DNA of 64,000 bases. It comes from Sediminibacillus terrae (lineage in GTDB: Bacteria > Bacillota > Bacilli > Bacillales > Amphibacillaceae). This document shows, one piece after another, positions 45,233-56,036 of this stretch. The stretch's first letter is position 1. The number at the start of each line of letters is the position of its first letter. The stretch spans positions 248,001 to 312,000 of the forward strand of contig NZ_VZDQ01000026.1 of NCBI RefSeq assembly GCF_009602435.1, read 5' to 3'. The position numbers were made by a program, and so were the translations under genes. Below the pieces are notes generated by a model. The model was not told where the DNA came from, did not search any database, and saw only the letters and a list, made by a program, of their open reading frames with translations.

Positions 45233-46348
45233 CTACTGGTCCGGACCGACAAAGTCTACTTTTTCGAGGCGCGGATTTGGACGGTAGCGTCTGCCCTCTT
45301 TCGCTTGTGGTTTGCCATTCAACAACACATTATCCCCGGTGAATCCAATATTGATTTTCAACAGACTACCACCGATCCCGTACATATCCACCGGCACCTT
45401 CAACTCTTCAAATTCTTTTATCCTGCTTTCGGTAAAACCGCCGCTTACCATGATTTTAACATGCTGGAATCCCTCTTCATCCAAAGAACGTCTCAACGCA
45501 AAGACCAATTCAGGGTTCACGCCCCTTGGGTCAAAGGTGCCCATCAAATGTTGATTGCGCAGGAAATATTTATCCACGAGTGTCCGTGATGTATCAAGAC
45601 GGACACCTTTTAATGTTTCGCCAAATTCACGGGCAACTTTTAAAGAATCGGTTATCACGTCGTTATTGTAATCCACAAGTGCCATTAAGTCATCTTCTGG
45701 ATAGAGCTGGTGATAGGCTTTAGAAGCTTCTACGATATCCCCTTCAAACATTTGGATCAAAGCATGAGGCATTGTGCCCATTCCCTGCTTTCCCCACCAT
45801 TCATTCATGGCATGGGTCGCCTGGGCTGTAGATCCACCGATAAAGGCAGCATAGCCATCTCCAGCCTGTTGTGTGAAATGATCATCACGGTCTCCCATGA
45901 AGACGACAGGCTTTTGCTTGCCGGATGTCCTTGCAGCTTTTACCACATTATATACATTCGTGGCAACTGACGTTCTTCTGGCCAGTATTCCATCAATAAT
46001 GCCTTCTAAATATCCGAAATATTGATATGGCCCAGTAACCGTCAAAACCGACTCAAACGGGCTTATTTTATCTCCATCTTTCAAGGAGTGGATTTCCAAG
46101 TCCTCCGGATGATCAGCAAAGGTGTGCAGCAATGCGATGGCTTCATCTGTACCGCACAAAACAGCATGATCTTTTTGAAAAAATTGCATGGTCACATAGT
46201 TGTCAGGCACTTTATTTTTGGCAATTTCCCTCGTTTTTAAAAAGTAGACTGCCGAAAACCAGCCTTCTTTGACTCGTTCATCGAATTTGAATGTTTTATT
46301 CGTTAAACGGCTTATTTCGCCGTTTAATTTTTGCGTTATTTCTTTCAT
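45233..46348 (-). CDS. pncB: Nicotinate phosphoribosyltransferase
   Basis: About 371 residues, a compact NAPRTase that makes nicotinate mononucleotide from nicotinate and PRPP in NAD salvage. Recognisable blocks include VTGPYQYFGYLEGIIDGIL, GGSTAQATHAMNEWW, VRLDTSRTL and IMVSGGFTESRIKEFE. Start ATG at 46348 with AAGGAG upstream. It is inserted between murC and sftA, an order different from B. subtilis. Monocistronic by spacing. Confidence 0.9.
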   Translation of the reverse strand: MKEITQKLNGEISRLTNKTFKFDERVKEGWFSAVYFLKTREIAKNKVPDNYVTMQFFQKDHAVLCGTDEAIALLHTFADHPEDLEIHSLKDGDKISPFESVLTVTGPYQYFGYLEGIIDGILARRTSVATNVYNVVKAARTSGKQKPVVFMGDRDDHFTQQAGDGYAAFIGGSTAQATHAMNEWWGKQGMGTMPHALIQMFEGDIVEASKAYHQLYPEDDLMALVDYNNDVITDSLKVAREFGETLKGVRLDTSRTLVDKYFLRNQHLMGTFDPRGVNPELVFALRRSLDEEGFQHVKIMVSGGFTESRIKEFEELKVPVDMYGIGGSLLKINIGFTGDNVLLNGKPQAKEGRRYRPNPRLEKVDFVGPDQ

Positions 46349-46453
46349 GTTCAATTACTCCTTAGAGATTGTCGTTAGCCATGATAATAGTTCATTCTCT
46401 ATCATATAAGAAGCTGAAGCTCAGGACAAGTTATTTCCTTCCGATTCCTGACT

Positions 46454-46632
46454 GGCCGGGACAGAATTGACGGTCGGGACAAAAGGGTGGCCATCAAAGC
46501 AAAAACCGAACGAATTCTGAACACTAATCGAATCGTTCGGTTATTATTTATATAATCCTTCTTTTGATAGACTTCTTTTTATCCAATTAAGTGATCGGTT
46601 TTTATTTCGGTCCCGCTGCTTTTGTCCCGGCC
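46454..46632. mobile_element. Small MITE-like element between pncB and sftA
   Basis: About 179 bp with perfect 10-bp terminal inverted repeats GGCCGGGACA (46454-46463 and 46623-46632). An internal hairpin at 46504-46542 of the CCGAACGAATTC family can terminate sftA. Diverged relatives occur at 9241-9520 and near 60732. No coding capacity. Confidence 0.6.
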
Positions 46633-46637
46633 CCGTT

Positions 46638-49082
46638 TCACTTATAAGATTCTTCCAGATAATCCTCGGCTTGAGCACTGGATATCAGGACATCCCGCGG
46701 TTTGCTTCCTTTTTGTTCAGAAATGATTCCGTGCGATTCCATATAATCGATCAGCCGTGCTGCACGGTTATAGCCGATTTTGAATCGCCGTTGCAGCAAA
46801 GAAGCACTTGCACCGTTTTGCTGAAGGACGAATGCCACTGCTTCGTTGAACAATTCATCCTCATCTTCTTCGACGTTCACTTGTTCTAACAGCTGTTCCT
46901 GTTCAAACAAGTAGTCAGTCGGTGCCAGTTTTCTTACATAATTCGTCACCCGTTCTATTTCTTCATCCGAGACGAAGGCACCTTGAATTCTGACCGACTG
47001 ACCCGAACCATTTTCCAAGAAGAGCATATCGCCCCTGCCGAGCAATTTTTCTGCTCCATTGGTATCGATGATCGTACGTGAATCTACTTGCGATGAAACA
47101 CTGAACGCAATACGTGTCGGAATATTGGCTTTTATCAAGCCAGTTATGACATCGACTGAAGGACGCTGTGTTGCCAGCAATAAGTGCATTCCGCAAGCCC
47201 TGGCTTTCTGAGCAATCCGGCAAATCGCATCTTCCACATCTTGCGGGGAAACCATCATCAAATCCGCCAGCTCATCGATGACGATAACCAAGTAGGGGAG
47301 ATGTTCCTCTTCCCGCTGCTGCTGTTTCATTTTTTGGTTATAGCGTTCAACATCCCGCACACCTTCTTTGACAAACTTCTCGTAACGCTCTTCCATTTCG
47401 TTAACAGCCCATTTCAGTGCCGATGTGGCAGCTTTCACATCGGTTATGACAGGAGAAACCAAATGTGGAAGTTCGTTGTAAGGGGCAAGCTCTACCATCT
47501 TCGGATCGATTAACAAAAACCTGACATCTTTATGGGAAGCTTTATAAAGAAGACTAATCAAAATGGTATTGATACAGACACTTTTCCCTGATCCAGTTGC
47601 ACCGGCAATCAGACCATGGGGCATCTTTTGCAGGTCCGTGACAATCGGTTTGCCGGCTATATCAAGACCAAGTGCAACGGAAAGCGGAGAAACTGCGTTC
47701 CGGAAAGCTTCTGCTGAAAAGATTTCCTGCAGCCCGACCGCTTGTGCCTGAGGATTAGGCACCTCGATTCCGATGGCGTTTTTACCGGGAATAGGAGCTT
47801 CCATCCTGATATCCCTTGCAGCCATATTCAGTTTTATGTCATCGCTGAGATTTTTGATTTTGCTTACCTTTACACCAAGCTCAGGTTGAACCTCAAATCT
47901 CGTCACAGCTGGACCGCTCATCGCATTGACAACTTTTGCTTTGACATGGAAATGAGCTAACGTCGTTTCCAGCAGTTCGATTTGTTGATTCACCCACTCA
48001 CGATTTTCCTGTGATTTTGGGACTGGATCGTTAAGTAAATAATCCGGCGGTCCTTGAGTCTCCTTTTTGACAGGCGTCTCTTCTTTCCGTTCTTGCCGGT
48101 AGCGATTACGCTTATCCCTTGGCGTCATAATAACATTGAAGGGTGTCCTTTTAGGCCTCACCGGCGCTTCCACTGCTTCGACATTATGTTCCACTAGTTT
48201 CTCTTCGGATACATCCTGTTCAGCGGGCTGCTCCACTGTTTCGGGATTACCTCCACCTTGGTCACTGATGTCAGTCGCTTTCGTCTCAGCAGGCTCTTCA
48301 TGTTTTTCCTCACTCATTATTTCCAAAGCTCCTGCTTGGGTTTTTTCTATTGACGGTTCAACCGTCTTGTTTCTATCTTCGATGACCTTTTCCGGTGCAG
48401 CGTCTGTCTCCTCTTTTTCTTTTTCGATTAGCCGCAGTGATTCAGCCTCAGCAATGGTTATATCTTTTTGTTCCAAATGCTTTTCCAGTTCGGCATTTTT
48501 TGTATCCCAGCTGTTGTCATCGAAATGCTGCGGCGTGTCGAACTCTGTTGTTTCTGGTCGTCCATGCTCCACACCTGAATCCTGCACATCACTATGGTCG
48601 ATATCCATACTTGCGTCCGCCCTCATTGCACCTTCCTCTTTTTGCTTTCGTAAAAAAGCAGGTGTATCTGTGTCCTTTTTGGTTTGGCGAAATCCGTAAA
48701 TCGGGGACGGAACCTCGGTAAGTTTGAACGGTTGTTTCGATTCCAAAGGTTCCACCCTTGATGGCCCCTTGTTTTGCTGTCTTTTAACAAGTGGTCTGTC
48801 TACGTCTGAATTCTGTTCCTTCTCACTGACATCATTGGATTTGTACTTTTTCTCTGATTTTCTTCGCTCAAACGCGGGCCTTGTTCCTTCCCCTTTACCT
48901 TGCTGATCGGGAATTACCGGGAATTTGAAGGAAGAATTTTTGGGATATTGATAGGATACTCTCGTATGTAAATGATTGGTGCTGCCATTCTCATGACTGT
49001 CTGTTTCCTGTGGTATTGATTCTGTTTCTGGCTCATCATCAGCCAGTATCTGTTTGAATTTTCTTTTTAGTTGCTCCCACAT
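46638..49082 (-). CDS. sftA: DNA translocase SftA (soluble FtsK/SpoIIIE family)
   Basis: About 814 residues. No N-terminal membrane helices; the first 370 residues are charged low-complexity linker. The motor starts near 400 with PGPAVTRFEVQPELGVKVSK, Walker A GATGSGKS and Walker B IVIDELADLMM, and ends in a gamma winged helix (LLQRRFKIGYNRAARLIDYM) that reads KOPS-like SRS sequences. SftA moves chromosome ends off the septum before division closes. ATG at 49082 with AAAGAG; GTG 9 nt upstream is an alternative. Confidence 0.94.
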   Translation of the reverse strand: MWEQLKRKFKQILADDEPETESIPQETDSHENGSTNHLHTRVSYQYPKNSSFKFPVIPDQQGKGEGTRPAFERRKSEKKYKSNDVSEKEQNSDVDRPLVKRQQNKGPSRVEPLESKQPFKLTEVPSPIYGFRQTKKDTDTPAFLRKQKEEGAMRADASMDIDHSDVQDSGVEHGRPETTEFDTPQHFDDNSWDTKNAELEKHLEQKDITIAEAESLRLIEKEKEETDAAPEKVIEDRNKTVEPSIEKTQAGALEIMSEEKHEEPAETKATDISDQGGGNPETVEQPAEQDVSEEKLVEHNVEAVEAPVRPKRTPFNVIMTPRDKRNRYRQERKEETPVKKETQGPPDYLLNDPVPKSQENREWVNQQIELLETTLAHFHVKAKVVNAMSGPAVTRFEVQPELGVKVSKIKNLSDDIKLNMAARDIRMEAPIPGKNAIGIEVPNPQAQAVGLQEIFSAEAFRNAVSPLSVALGLDIAGKPIVTDLQKMPHGLIAGATGSGKSVCINTILISLLYKASHKDVRFLLIDPKMVELAPYNELPHLVSPVITDVKAATSALKWAVNEMEERYEKFVKEGVRDVERYNQKMKQQQREEEHLPYLVIVIDELADLMMVSPQDVEDAICRIAQKARACGMHLLLATQRPSVDVITGLIKANIPTRIAFSVSSQVDSRTIIDTNGAEKLLGRGDMLFLENGSGQSVRIQGAFVSDEEIERVTNYVRKLAPTDYLFEQEQLLEQVNVEEDEDELFNEAVAFVLQQNGASASLLQRRFKIGYNRAARLIDYMESHGIISEQKGSKPRDVLISSAQAEDYLEESYK

Positions 49083-49310
49083 AGACTTCACTCTTTCTCA
49101 TAAATAGTTACTTTACTATTCTATCAGTTTTTCCCGGCAAATTGGATAAATAAAATGAATCAAATTTAAGAATAGCGCAAGCCCTCTTCCTATAAACCAT
49201 AAAGATAACTTGCTGATCGGGGTCCGTTGATTCATCAATTTCCCATATGCTGAAAACATTCTGGTATCAGTTCATATGTCACAACCCTTGATTTCATTTC
49301 CTTACACATA

Positions 49311-49347
49311 AAAAACCTTCGCCCATATCTGGATGGGCAAAGGCCTT
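49311..49347 (-). terminator. Terminator of ytpPQR
   Basis: ACCTTCGCCCAT stem with ATGGGC-AAGG partner just after the ytpR stop, T-run on the minus strand. The 49092-49310 spacer has no gene. Confidence 0.75.
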
Positions 49348-49354
49348 CTTAAAA

Positions 49355-49960
49355 TCAAAATTCAAAAATTTGTCCAACTTGATAGTCATCATCCAGGACA
49401 TAAATCCCTTTTTCCTTGGGGGCATCCGGAAGCCCGAGCTCTTTCTGAGAACAAATCATGCCAAAAGAATCGACACCTCTTAGCTGGGTCGGCTTTATCT
49501 CCATACCGCTCGGCATGACGGCGCCTACTTTTGCGACAACCACCTTCTGATTTTGGTCAATATTCGGGGCTCCGCACACGATTTGCAAGGTTTCATCTCC
49601 TGTATCCACCTGGCAGACACTTAATTTATCCGCGTTTTCATGAGGCTGTTTTTCTTTCACAAAACCGACGACGAATTTTGGGGTCAAATCCACGTCAAAA
49701 GGCTCTTTCAGCCCGTTTTGAGAAAATACATCCTGTATGCCGGCCGCCAACTCCTCTGTCAGCATTATTTTCCCGGTTTCTGTCAAAGACAGTTGGGAAG
49801 CAGCGTCGAAAATATTGTAACCCAGCAACACTCCGCTTTGTCCATCGGTGATTTTCACGACTTTACCGAATGTTTCCTTATTGATGTGATTGCGGTCCCC
49901 TTGTTTTATAGGAACAATCAAGACATCGCCGATTCCATTCGGATTGTAAAATACATCCAT
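49355..49960 (-). CDS. ytpR: YtpR, tRNA-binding-domain protein
   Basis: A 201-residue protein: an N-terminal DUF4479 region and a C-terminal EMAP-II/OB-fold tRNA-binding domain like that in PheT ([37 protein letters not shown]). Likely binds tRNA; partner enzyme unknown. Last gene of the ytpP-ytpQ-ytpR group. Confidence 0.93.
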   Translation of the reverse strand: MDVFYNPNGIGDVLIVPIKQGDRNHINKETFGKVVKITDGQSGVLLGYNIFDAASQLSLTETGKIMLTEELAAGIQDVFSQNGLKEPFDVDLTPKFVVGFVKEKQPHENADKLSVCQVDTGDETLQIVCGAPNIDQNQKVVVAKVGAVMPSGMEIKPTQLRGVDSFGMICSQKELGLPDAPKEKGIYVLDDDYQVGQIFEF

Positions 49961-49964
49961 TTAT

Positions 49965-50792
49965 TTATTCATCCTCTCCTGAGTTCTTCTGATTTTCCGG
50001 TTTGTTTTTTGCAAGGATGAAGACCGGTTCTAAGTGCTTGTCCTCATACATGAAAGGCAGTGAAGTGATCGGCACCCTTCCTTCGGCGAAAAACTTCATC
50101 GTCATCTGCGCCAATATATCATAGCCCATTTTATTTTGAATGTCGGCAAAAATCAATACATCCTGGTGCGGAACTGCTACCGCCAGCTCTCCTTTACTGT
50201 TCGCTTTCATTTCTTCGAGAAGCGACTCATTAAGAATCCTGCTTGCATCATAACCATCCTGACTCGCCATGAAGTAAAAATCGTTGCCGGCCACTTCATC
50301 ATGTTTACGATCAGTTGAAAGAGAACGCACATTGAAGGCTGCCACTTCTTCGAGCCGTTCCTGTGTCCAGCCCTCCTCCTCCAACATCGTCTGGTCGATC
50401 AACTGATAAGATTTTCCCAAATCAAGCGCATAATAAATACGTGTTTCTGCGGTATGCTCTGTCACTACCATTCGTTTTCCGGATTTAGATTTTTTCGGAA
50501 AAGAAGTGGCACGGATGACAGGAAAGATGTTTTTTTCTTTTCCGCTCAGCTCATTCGACTGGTTCATAATCCGCAGGGCCTCTTCAATATGATCTGTAAG
50601 CTCATCTAAAGCCGCTTCGCCTCGCCGTTCATATTTCGCAATGATATTGGGAATGGTGATGGTTATCCCTTGATGGGAATGTTTCCATTCAATTCGAAAT
50701 GTATCTTTATCTCTATTAAAGGAAGTATTCCATTCTGGATTTGTCATTCTTTCTTCCAATTTCTTTTTCATTTTGATACTGGTCATTTTCAT
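49965..50792 (-). CDS. ytpQ: YtpQ, DUF1444 protein
   Basis: A 275-residue DUF1444 protein, conserved in Bacilli and of unknown function. It has no membrane segment; the central stretch VAVPHQDVLIFADIQNKMGY and the DLGKSYQLIDQTML block are typical. ATG has AGGAGG upstream. It ends 4 nt before ytpR and follows ytpP. Confidence 0.9.
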   Translation of the reverse strand: MKMTSIKMKKKLEERMTNPEWNTSFNRDKDTFRIEWKHSHQGITITIPNIIAKYERRGEAALDELTDHIEEALRIMNQSNELSGKEKNIFPVIRATSFPKKSKSGKRMVVTEHTAETRIYYALDLGKSYQLIDQTMLEEEGWTQERLEEVAAFNVRSLSTDRKHDEVAGNDFYFMASQDGYDASRILNESLLEEMKANSKGELAVAVPHQDVLIFADIQNKMGYDILAQMTMKFFAEGRVPITSLPFMYEDKHLEPVFILAKNKPENQKNSGEDE

Positions 50793-50911
50793 TCTTGTCT
50801 GTTCCTCCTTCCGGAAACAAAACTGCCACTCATTATTTTAGCATTAAAAAGCCCTCCAATAAACTGAAAGCATTCTGCTAATGTTCATAAAAAAAGTCTG
50901 CAAACAAACAA

Positions 50912-50948
50912 GCTGCTTTCCCTGTTTCAACTTAACTGGGAAAGCAGC
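50912..50948 (-). terminator. Hairpin between ytpP and ytpQ
   Basis: GCTGCTTTCCC (50912-50922) and complement (50938-50948). The T-run after it is broken, so it may attenuate rather than end transcription. Confidence 0.6.
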
Positions 50949-50957
50949 AAAAAGTCT

Positions 50958-51281
50958 TTATTGTTTTCCTGGTAACTTTTCGATGAATGCCTCGATTTCT
51001 TCTTTCGTTTTTCTATCCTTGCTGACAAAACGGCCAATTTCCTTTCCTTGATCAAAGGCTAGAAAACTCGGAATACCGAAAATGTCCAATTCGGCACATA
51101 AGTCGATAAATTCGTCCCGATCTACATAGATAAAAGTATACTCTTCGTATTCTGCTTCTATTTCCGGCAGCAAAGGCTCAATCACCCTGCAATCAGGACA
51201 CCAGTCCGCTGAAAACATAAAGATGGACTTTTCGTTCTTCCACTGTGAAAAAGCCTGGTTCGATTCTAGTTTTTCCATCAA
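50958..51281 (-). CDS. ytpP: YtpP, thioredoxin-like protein
   Basis: A 107-residue thioredoxin-fold protein with the redox motif WCPDC in [18 protein letters not shown] and the cis-proline in [15 protein letters not shown] differs from the WCGPC of classical thioredoxin. Role in disulfide reduction in the cytoplasm; specific partner unknown. Confidence 0.93.
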   Translation of the reverse strand: MMEKLESNQAFSQWKNEKSIFMFSADWCPDCRVIEPLLPEIEAEYEEYTFIYVDRDEFIDLCAELDIFGIPSFLAFDQGKEIGRFVSKDRKTKEEIEAFIEKLPGKQ

Positions 51282-51313
51282 CCGACACCTCCGTCCTTCA
51301 TGATAGCACGTTT

Positions 51314-52330
51314 TTATTCATAATCAATTTTCATGTCTCCCGCTTGAATCCAGCCCCGTTTCCTAAGCAGTTCAGCAACACCTAAACTTATAGCAGCCGG
51401 GCCTGCAATATGTAAACCAAGAACAATCCAAAAAGTTTCCCAACTGAACCCCATTGACTCGAATGTCATGATTTGTCCTACAAAACCGGCGGTTCCCATA
51501 CCAGCTCCGGAAGGATTGTTGACTAACGAAAAAACGACTGTCGCAAACGGAGCCAACAGCGCTCCAGCGATAGTAGGCGGCAATAATATAATCGGCTTCC
51601 TGATTATATTCCCGACCTGCAGCATGGATGTCCCGATACCCTGTGCCAGCAAACCGCCTAGTCCGTTATCACGATAACTGGCAACTGCAAATCCGACCAT
51701 TTGCGCAGCACAGCCTACAGTCGCAGCTCCAGCAGCAAGCCCTTCCAGTGACAGCATCAAAGCAATAGCCACACTGGAAATCGGTGCGGTCAGTGCCCAC
51801 CCCATCAAAACTGCAACGATCATTCCCATAATCAAAGGCTGCTGTTCGGTGGACCAGTTGATAATTTCTCCAAACCATGAAAGCGCCGTCTGTATTGGCG
51901 GACCGATAAATTTGGCCGTAAAAAATCCTGTGGCAATGGTTAAAAAAGGTGTAAGCAATATATCCAGCCTTGTTTCCTTATAAATGATTTTTCCTATTTC
52001 GGTGGCCAACAATGCAGAAACATAACTCCCGGCCGGTCCACCCAACTCTGCGCCAAAAGCACCACTGAACAGAGAGGCGAAAACAACAAGCGGAGGTGCT
52101 TTCAGTCCGTATGCAATCGCAGTGCCGATCGCCCCTCCCCAGATTTTGGTTTCCATCGCGAAGCTTCCCATTTCCTCAAGGGAATGAATATGTAATTGAA
52201 CACCGATCGTGTTGATGATCGTTCCAATGATGAGAGAGGAAAAAAGCCCTAATGCCATATAACTTAATGCGGTTATGAAGTAATCTTTGACTGAAAGCGT
52301 GACTCCTTTTTTACGCAAAAACTCTTTCAT
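51314..52330 (-). CDS. PTS EIIC-like membrane transporter
   Basis: A 338-residue polytopic membrane protein of the PTS_EIIC_2 family, with about 8-10 hydrophobic segments and glycine-rich loops ([40 protein letters not shown]). No EIIA or EIIB domain is attached or nearby, so substrate and energy coupling are unknown. Starts 32 nt upstream of nothing in the same direction but precedes ytpP by 32 nt, so the two may be co-transcribed. Confidence 0.85.
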   Translation of the reverse strand: MKEFLRKKGVTLSVKDYFITALSYMALGLFSSLIIGTIINTIGVQLHIHSLEEMGSFAMETKIWGGAIGTAIAYGLKAPPLVVFASLFSGAFGAELGGPAGSYVSALLATEIGKIIYKETRLDILLTPFLTIATGFFTAKFIGPPIQTALSWFGEIINWSTEQQPLIMGMIVAVLMGWALTAPISSVAIALMLSLEGLAAGAATVGCAAQMVGFAVASYRDNGLGGLLAQGIGTSMLQVGNIIRKPIILLPPTIAGALLAPFATVVFSLVNNPSGAGMGTAGFVGQIMTFESMGFSWETFWIVLGLHIAGPAAISLGVAELLRKRGWIQAGDMKIDYE

Positions 52331-52428
52331 TTTCCCGTCTCCTTTGCAAGATTCCTAAATATCATCTTACACAATCTGGCCTGACAAGACAATTCTGTTT
52401 ATTTTATTGACAATTTTCAAAAGATTAA

Positions 52429-52457
52429 TTGTCTTTCTATTCGAATAACTCTATAAT
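52429..52457 (+). promoter_or_regulatory. Promoter of the chemoreceptor gene
   Basis: TTGTCT at 52429-52434 and TATAAT at 52452-52457 with a 17-bp spacer, about 90 bp before the GTG start. Confidence 0.65.
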
Positions 52458-52547
52458 TAGTCATATAGTAGCATTTCTGTCTTACGCAAAATGTCCTATT
52501 ACGACAGATCTTGCAAATCACAGAAATAGACAAAAGGGGGCCTATAC

Positions 52548-54797
52548 GTGGGATCTATCCGAAATCGGGTGCGCTTGATATTGGGGCTATCCGTAATCAG
52601 CATTGTTTTTCTCGGCGTATTCGCAGGTTATTTTCTGAACAAACATTCACAATGGGAGGAAGAAAAAGCAGAAGTACAAAATGCACTCATGCATAGTGAC
52701 GAAATCAGATACGAAATGGCGCTTACTAGGCAAAAGGAACAACAATTCCTTGCGTCACCTGGTCAGGAAAGTGCAGAAGAAATGGAAAAAGCAATCAGCG
52801 ATGTAGAAAGTTCTGCCAGTAGCTTTGCTGAAGAACACAAAAACTATCAGGCAATCGCAGAAAATTTTACCGCCATTTCTGAAAATGCAGCGAAATACAA
52901 AGAACAAATGGACCCTATGGTCAATATGTATCGTATGGTCGGTTTCTCGGAAGAAGAAGGACTTCTCCAAACAATCAATGAAACCTTTGGTGAATTTGAA
53001 AAGTTAGTGGATGGTCTAGACAGCCCCGAACTGGCAAGTGCCTTGATGGAAATCAAAGTACTGGAGAAGGAGTACATAGAACAAGGGAAAGACGGAGAAG
53101 CAGAGGGAAAACTCACCGAAGCTACGCGTGCCTTTTCCGATTTGATTGAAGACTCGGAATTAAGTGAAGACCAATCATCCGAAATCAGCAGCGGTTTACT
53201 GAAATACCAGCAATCATTAAATACAATCGCCAATACCAAAACACAGTCTGCTGCTATAACCGAGTCTTTCTCCAAAGTAGCTGATGATGTTTCTTCCCAG
53301 GTTGAAAAGGTGAAAACGGAAGCAGAAGCGATTAATAGCAAACTTTCGGCTGATCAGGCCAGTGCACGGCAAAACATGACGACACTATTTATCATTCTGG
53401 GCGTCCTTGCTTTACTGACGATGAGCATTATTGGCTTGATCCTTATCCGCTCGATTGGCCGTTCCATCAGCTCCCTGAAAGAAGGAGCACAAATTATCGG
53501 TGATGGTAATCTGGCCTATCGAGTGCCAATTACTACGAAGGACGAAATGGCCGAGTTGGCAGTAACTTTCAATGCAATGGCTCAAAAAATGGAACAGTCG
53601 ATGTTAAAAGTGAACAATGCTTCCAAAGTATTAAGTGATTCATCAACCAATCTTGCAGCCATAAGTGAACAGTCATCGGCACAGACGGAAGAAGTAAATG
53701 AAGCGATTAATCAGGTTGCTGCTGGTTCGCAAAATCAAGCTTTACGTGTAGAGGAAAGTTCCCAGTTGATAGAAGCAGTATCTGGGGCTATATCCAATAC
53801 GAACGATGCGGCAGAAGATATTTCACACGCACTGGAATTGGCTGAAAAAGAAGGTAACACTGGTCTTGAAACCATGAAAACCCTGGAAGGGACGTCTACA
53901 TCTTTTATTGACCTGGCTGGACACCTTTCTTCAGAAGTCAAACAGGCGGCTGATCAATCCAAACAAATTACATCGATTGTATCGGCAATTGAAGAAATAG
54001 CCGACAGTACGAATTTGCTGGCCCTGAATGCTGCAATCGAATCAGCGCGTGCTGGAGAAAGTGGAAAAGGTTTTGCTGTAGTCGCTGACGAAGTTCGCAA
54101 ACTGGCAGAGAGATCAAAGCATGAGGCACAGGAAATTCAGCAGCTGGTCAAAGCAATGCATGGCCAAATGAATAATTTGACTACAGAAGCAGGAAAGTTT
54201 GACACGTACCAGCAGGAACAGTCGACGGCAGTCGGTCAGACAAAAGATGCTTTCCACCGGATTGCAAACCATATCTATAATATGAACGATAAAATTAAAG
54301 GAGTAAAAGATTCACTGCAGGATGTAGATAGCGCCAACAATGATTTACGGGAAAAAATGGAGCAAATCAGCGTCATTTCGGAAGAAGCAGTTGCAACAGC
54401 AGAAGAAGTTGCTGCTTCAAGTGAAACACAAGCCCAATCCATTGAAGAGGTGAATCAGTCTGCAGTCGATTTACAGGGGCTTTCTCAGGAACTTGCAGCT
54501 GAAGTCAGTCAATTCAATTTAGATGAGGATCATTTACATGACGAAGATGAAGATAAAGATGAAGCAGAAACAAAAGATAATGATTTCGATGACTCGGATT
54601 ATTATCTGTCAGATAATCAAGAAGCAGCAGCTGCATTGGATGTAGATGAAAAAGTTGCAGAGGAAGAAGAGGCAGCGTATGTGAGCGAAAATAAAACAGA
54701 GCAAAATCCGGATGAACTACCAGATGAACCATCGGTTGATAAACCCGTAGACGAAGAAGCTGACATGGAAGAAGATATCAACAAAGATTCCCTTTGA
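52548..54797 (+). CDS. Methyl-accepting chemotaxis protein with long acidic tail
   Basis: A 749-residue receptor: membrane helix at about 8-28, an extracellular helical sensor (about 30-275), second membrane helix at about 278-302 ([20 protein letters not shown]), a HAMP domain (about 303-355), and the signalling coiled coil with the hairpin tip [20 protein letters not shown] near 480-500 that binds CheA/CheW. After the coil ends near 655 come about 90 residues dominated by D and E, which is not usual for chemoreceptors. GTG start with AAAAGGGGG. Ligand unknown. Confidence 0.94.
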   Translation: MGSIRNRVRLILGLSVISIVFLGVFAGYFLNKHSQWEEEKAEVQNALMHSDEIRYEMALTRQKEQQFLASPGQESAEEMEKAISDVESSASSFAEEHKNYQAIAENFTAISENAAKYKEQMDPMVNMYRMVGFSEEEGLLQTINETFGEFEKLVDGLDSPELASALMEIKVLEKEYIEQGKDGEAEGKLTEATRAFSDLIEDSELSEDQSSEISSGLLKYQQSLNTIANTKTQSAAITESFSKVADDVSSQVEKVKTEAEAINSKLSADQASARQNMTTLFIILGVLALLTMSIIGLILIRSIGRSISSLKEGAQIIGDGNLAYRVPITTKDEMAELAVTFNAMAQKMEQSMLKVNNASKVLSDSSTNLAAISEQSSAQTEEVNEAINQVAAGSQNQALRVEESSQLIEAVSGAISNTNDAAEDISHALELAEKEGNTGLETMKTLEGTSTSFIDLAGHLSSEVKQAADQSKQITSIVSAIEEIADSTNLLALNAAIESARAGESGKGFAVVADEVRKLAERSKHEAQEIQQLVKAMHGQMNNLTTEAGKFDTYQQEQSTAVGQTKDAFHRIANHIYNMNDKIKGVKDSLQDVDSANNDLREKMEQISVISEEAVATAEEVAASSETQAQSIEEVNQSAVDLQGLSQELAAEVSQFNLDEDHLHDEDEDKDEAETKDNDFDDSDYYLSDNQEAAAALDVDEKVAEEEEAAYVSENKTEQNPDELPDEPSVDKPVDEEADMEEDINKDSL

Positions 54798-54828
54798 TAT
54801 AAAACGGAAGCTATACCACTCATACCAA

Positions 54829-54875
54829 AAAGCGACTGCCCCGGAAGTTTTTATAACTTTTGGGGCAGTCGCTTT
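54829..54875. terminator. Bidirectional terminator after the chemoreceptor gene
   Basis: Fourteen-base-pair perfect arms AAAGCGACTGCCCC and complement between convergent genes. Confidence 0.85.
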
Positions 54876-55385
54876 CTAATAGGAAACAGACCTTGCCATT
54901 TTCATCATCATTTGAGCATCTTTTTCCAGATTGTTTTTGGTTGTCAATGTCGTCACTTTCACGCTGCCTGTTCCAACTTGCAGCTCGTATTCCCTGCCGT
55001 CGGGTTCTGAGACTTTAATATAACCGAACCTTTCTTGCTCCTTAAATGATTCTAATAACGCACTATCTTCCGCTTCTTGTGCCTCTTGAAAATTAATCTT
55101 GCTGGAAGCAGGTTCAAACCGGTTATAAAATAAAATATAGGTTTGCTCTCCATCTTCCAAAATCAAATTGTTATTCGTATTTTCAGCGATTTTCAAATCA
55201 TCCGGGATGTATACAGATAAACCTTCCAGCTCATTATTGGCGTCCGGCTTTTCTGTTTTAAAAACCTTGTCGGTTACATCCGCCGCTTCATCAAACGCTT
55301 TGCTTTCAGCCTTTAAAGTGCAGCCAGCCAAAAAAACTACTATCAAGGCAGAGGTGACCAGCTGACCAAATTTCCATTTGTTCAC
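54876..55385 (-). CDS. Putative membrane lipoprotein
   Basis: A 169-residue exported protein. Signal peptide with lipobox LAGC (Cys22 in VVFLAGCTLKAES) shows it is anchored outside the membrane by lipidation. The mature part is beta-rich with no family I can name. GTG start with GGGAGG. Monocistronic, convergent with the chemoreceptor gene. Confidence 0.85.
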   Translation of the reverse strand: MNKWKFGQLVTSALIVVFLAGCTLKAESKAFDEAADVTDKVFKTEKPDANNELEGLSVYIPDDLKIAENTNNNLILEDGEQTYILFYNRFEPASSKINFQEAQEAEDSALLESFKEQERFGYIKVSEPDGREYELQVGTGSVKVTTLTTKNNLEKDAQMMMKMARSVSY

Positions 55386-55580
55386 GTTCTTTCCTCCCGA
55401 TCTGGTTGCTTCTTTCCCTCTTACATCATACTATTATTTTTCTGTTTGACAAGCACGGTGACGAATTTTTTCGATAGAAATAACTTCCACTGTCCAAAGA
55501 AGGAACAGCAGGCACGTACTAAGCAAAAATTCGCTGCCGATGGTAAAATGAAAATAAATTTAGATGGAAGGATGTTGTGG

Positions 55581-56021
55581 ATGGATTTCACTGTATACTT
55601 AGCCGGCCAAATACACGATAACTGGCGATCGGAACTGAAAGAAAAAGCAAAAGAAAAAGGGCTGTCCCTCCGATTCGTCGGCCCTCAGGAAAATCATGAA
55701 CATTCTGATATGATCGGGGAAAAGATACTGGGGGAGCAGCCTGGAAAGCTTTATCGTGATGACGCGGCTTCGGCAATCAACAATTTTAGAACGGAAGTTT
55801 GGATGAATAAAGCTGATTTCGTCATCGCCCTGTTTGGTGAAAACTACAAGCAATGGAATACGGCCATGGATGCAGGTACTGCCATTGCATTGAATAAGCC
55901 CACCATCATCATCCGTCCTGCTTCATTAATCCACCCGTTAAAAGAATTATCGAATAAAGCAAACGTCACCGTTGAAACAACGGATCAAGCGCTCGACGTC
56001 ATTACCTATCTTTTTGAGTAA
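55581..56021 (+). CDS. ytoQ: YtoQ family protein
   Basis: A 146-residue protein that matches YtoQ of Bacilli (MDFTVYLAGQIHDNWRSEL, AGTAIALNKPTIIIRP). The Rossmann-like fold resembles nucleoside 2-deoxyribosyltransferases, but activity is not established. Start at 55581 chosen because GGAAGG is 9 nt upstream; the longer frame before it has no support. Confidence 0.9.
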   Translation: MDFTVYLAGQIHDNWRSELKEKAKEKGLSLRFVGPQENHEHSDMIGEKILGEQPGKLYRDDAASAINNFRTEVWMNKADFVIALFGENYKQWNTAMDAGTAIALNKPTIIIRPASLIHPLKELSNKANVTVETTDQALDVITYLFE

Positions 56022-56036
56022 AGCCTTGTTAAGAGT

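Noticed and set aside
48136-48699. Rightward 187-codon serine-rich frame inside sftA
   Set aside because: Antisense shadow of the acidic low-complexity linker of SftA.
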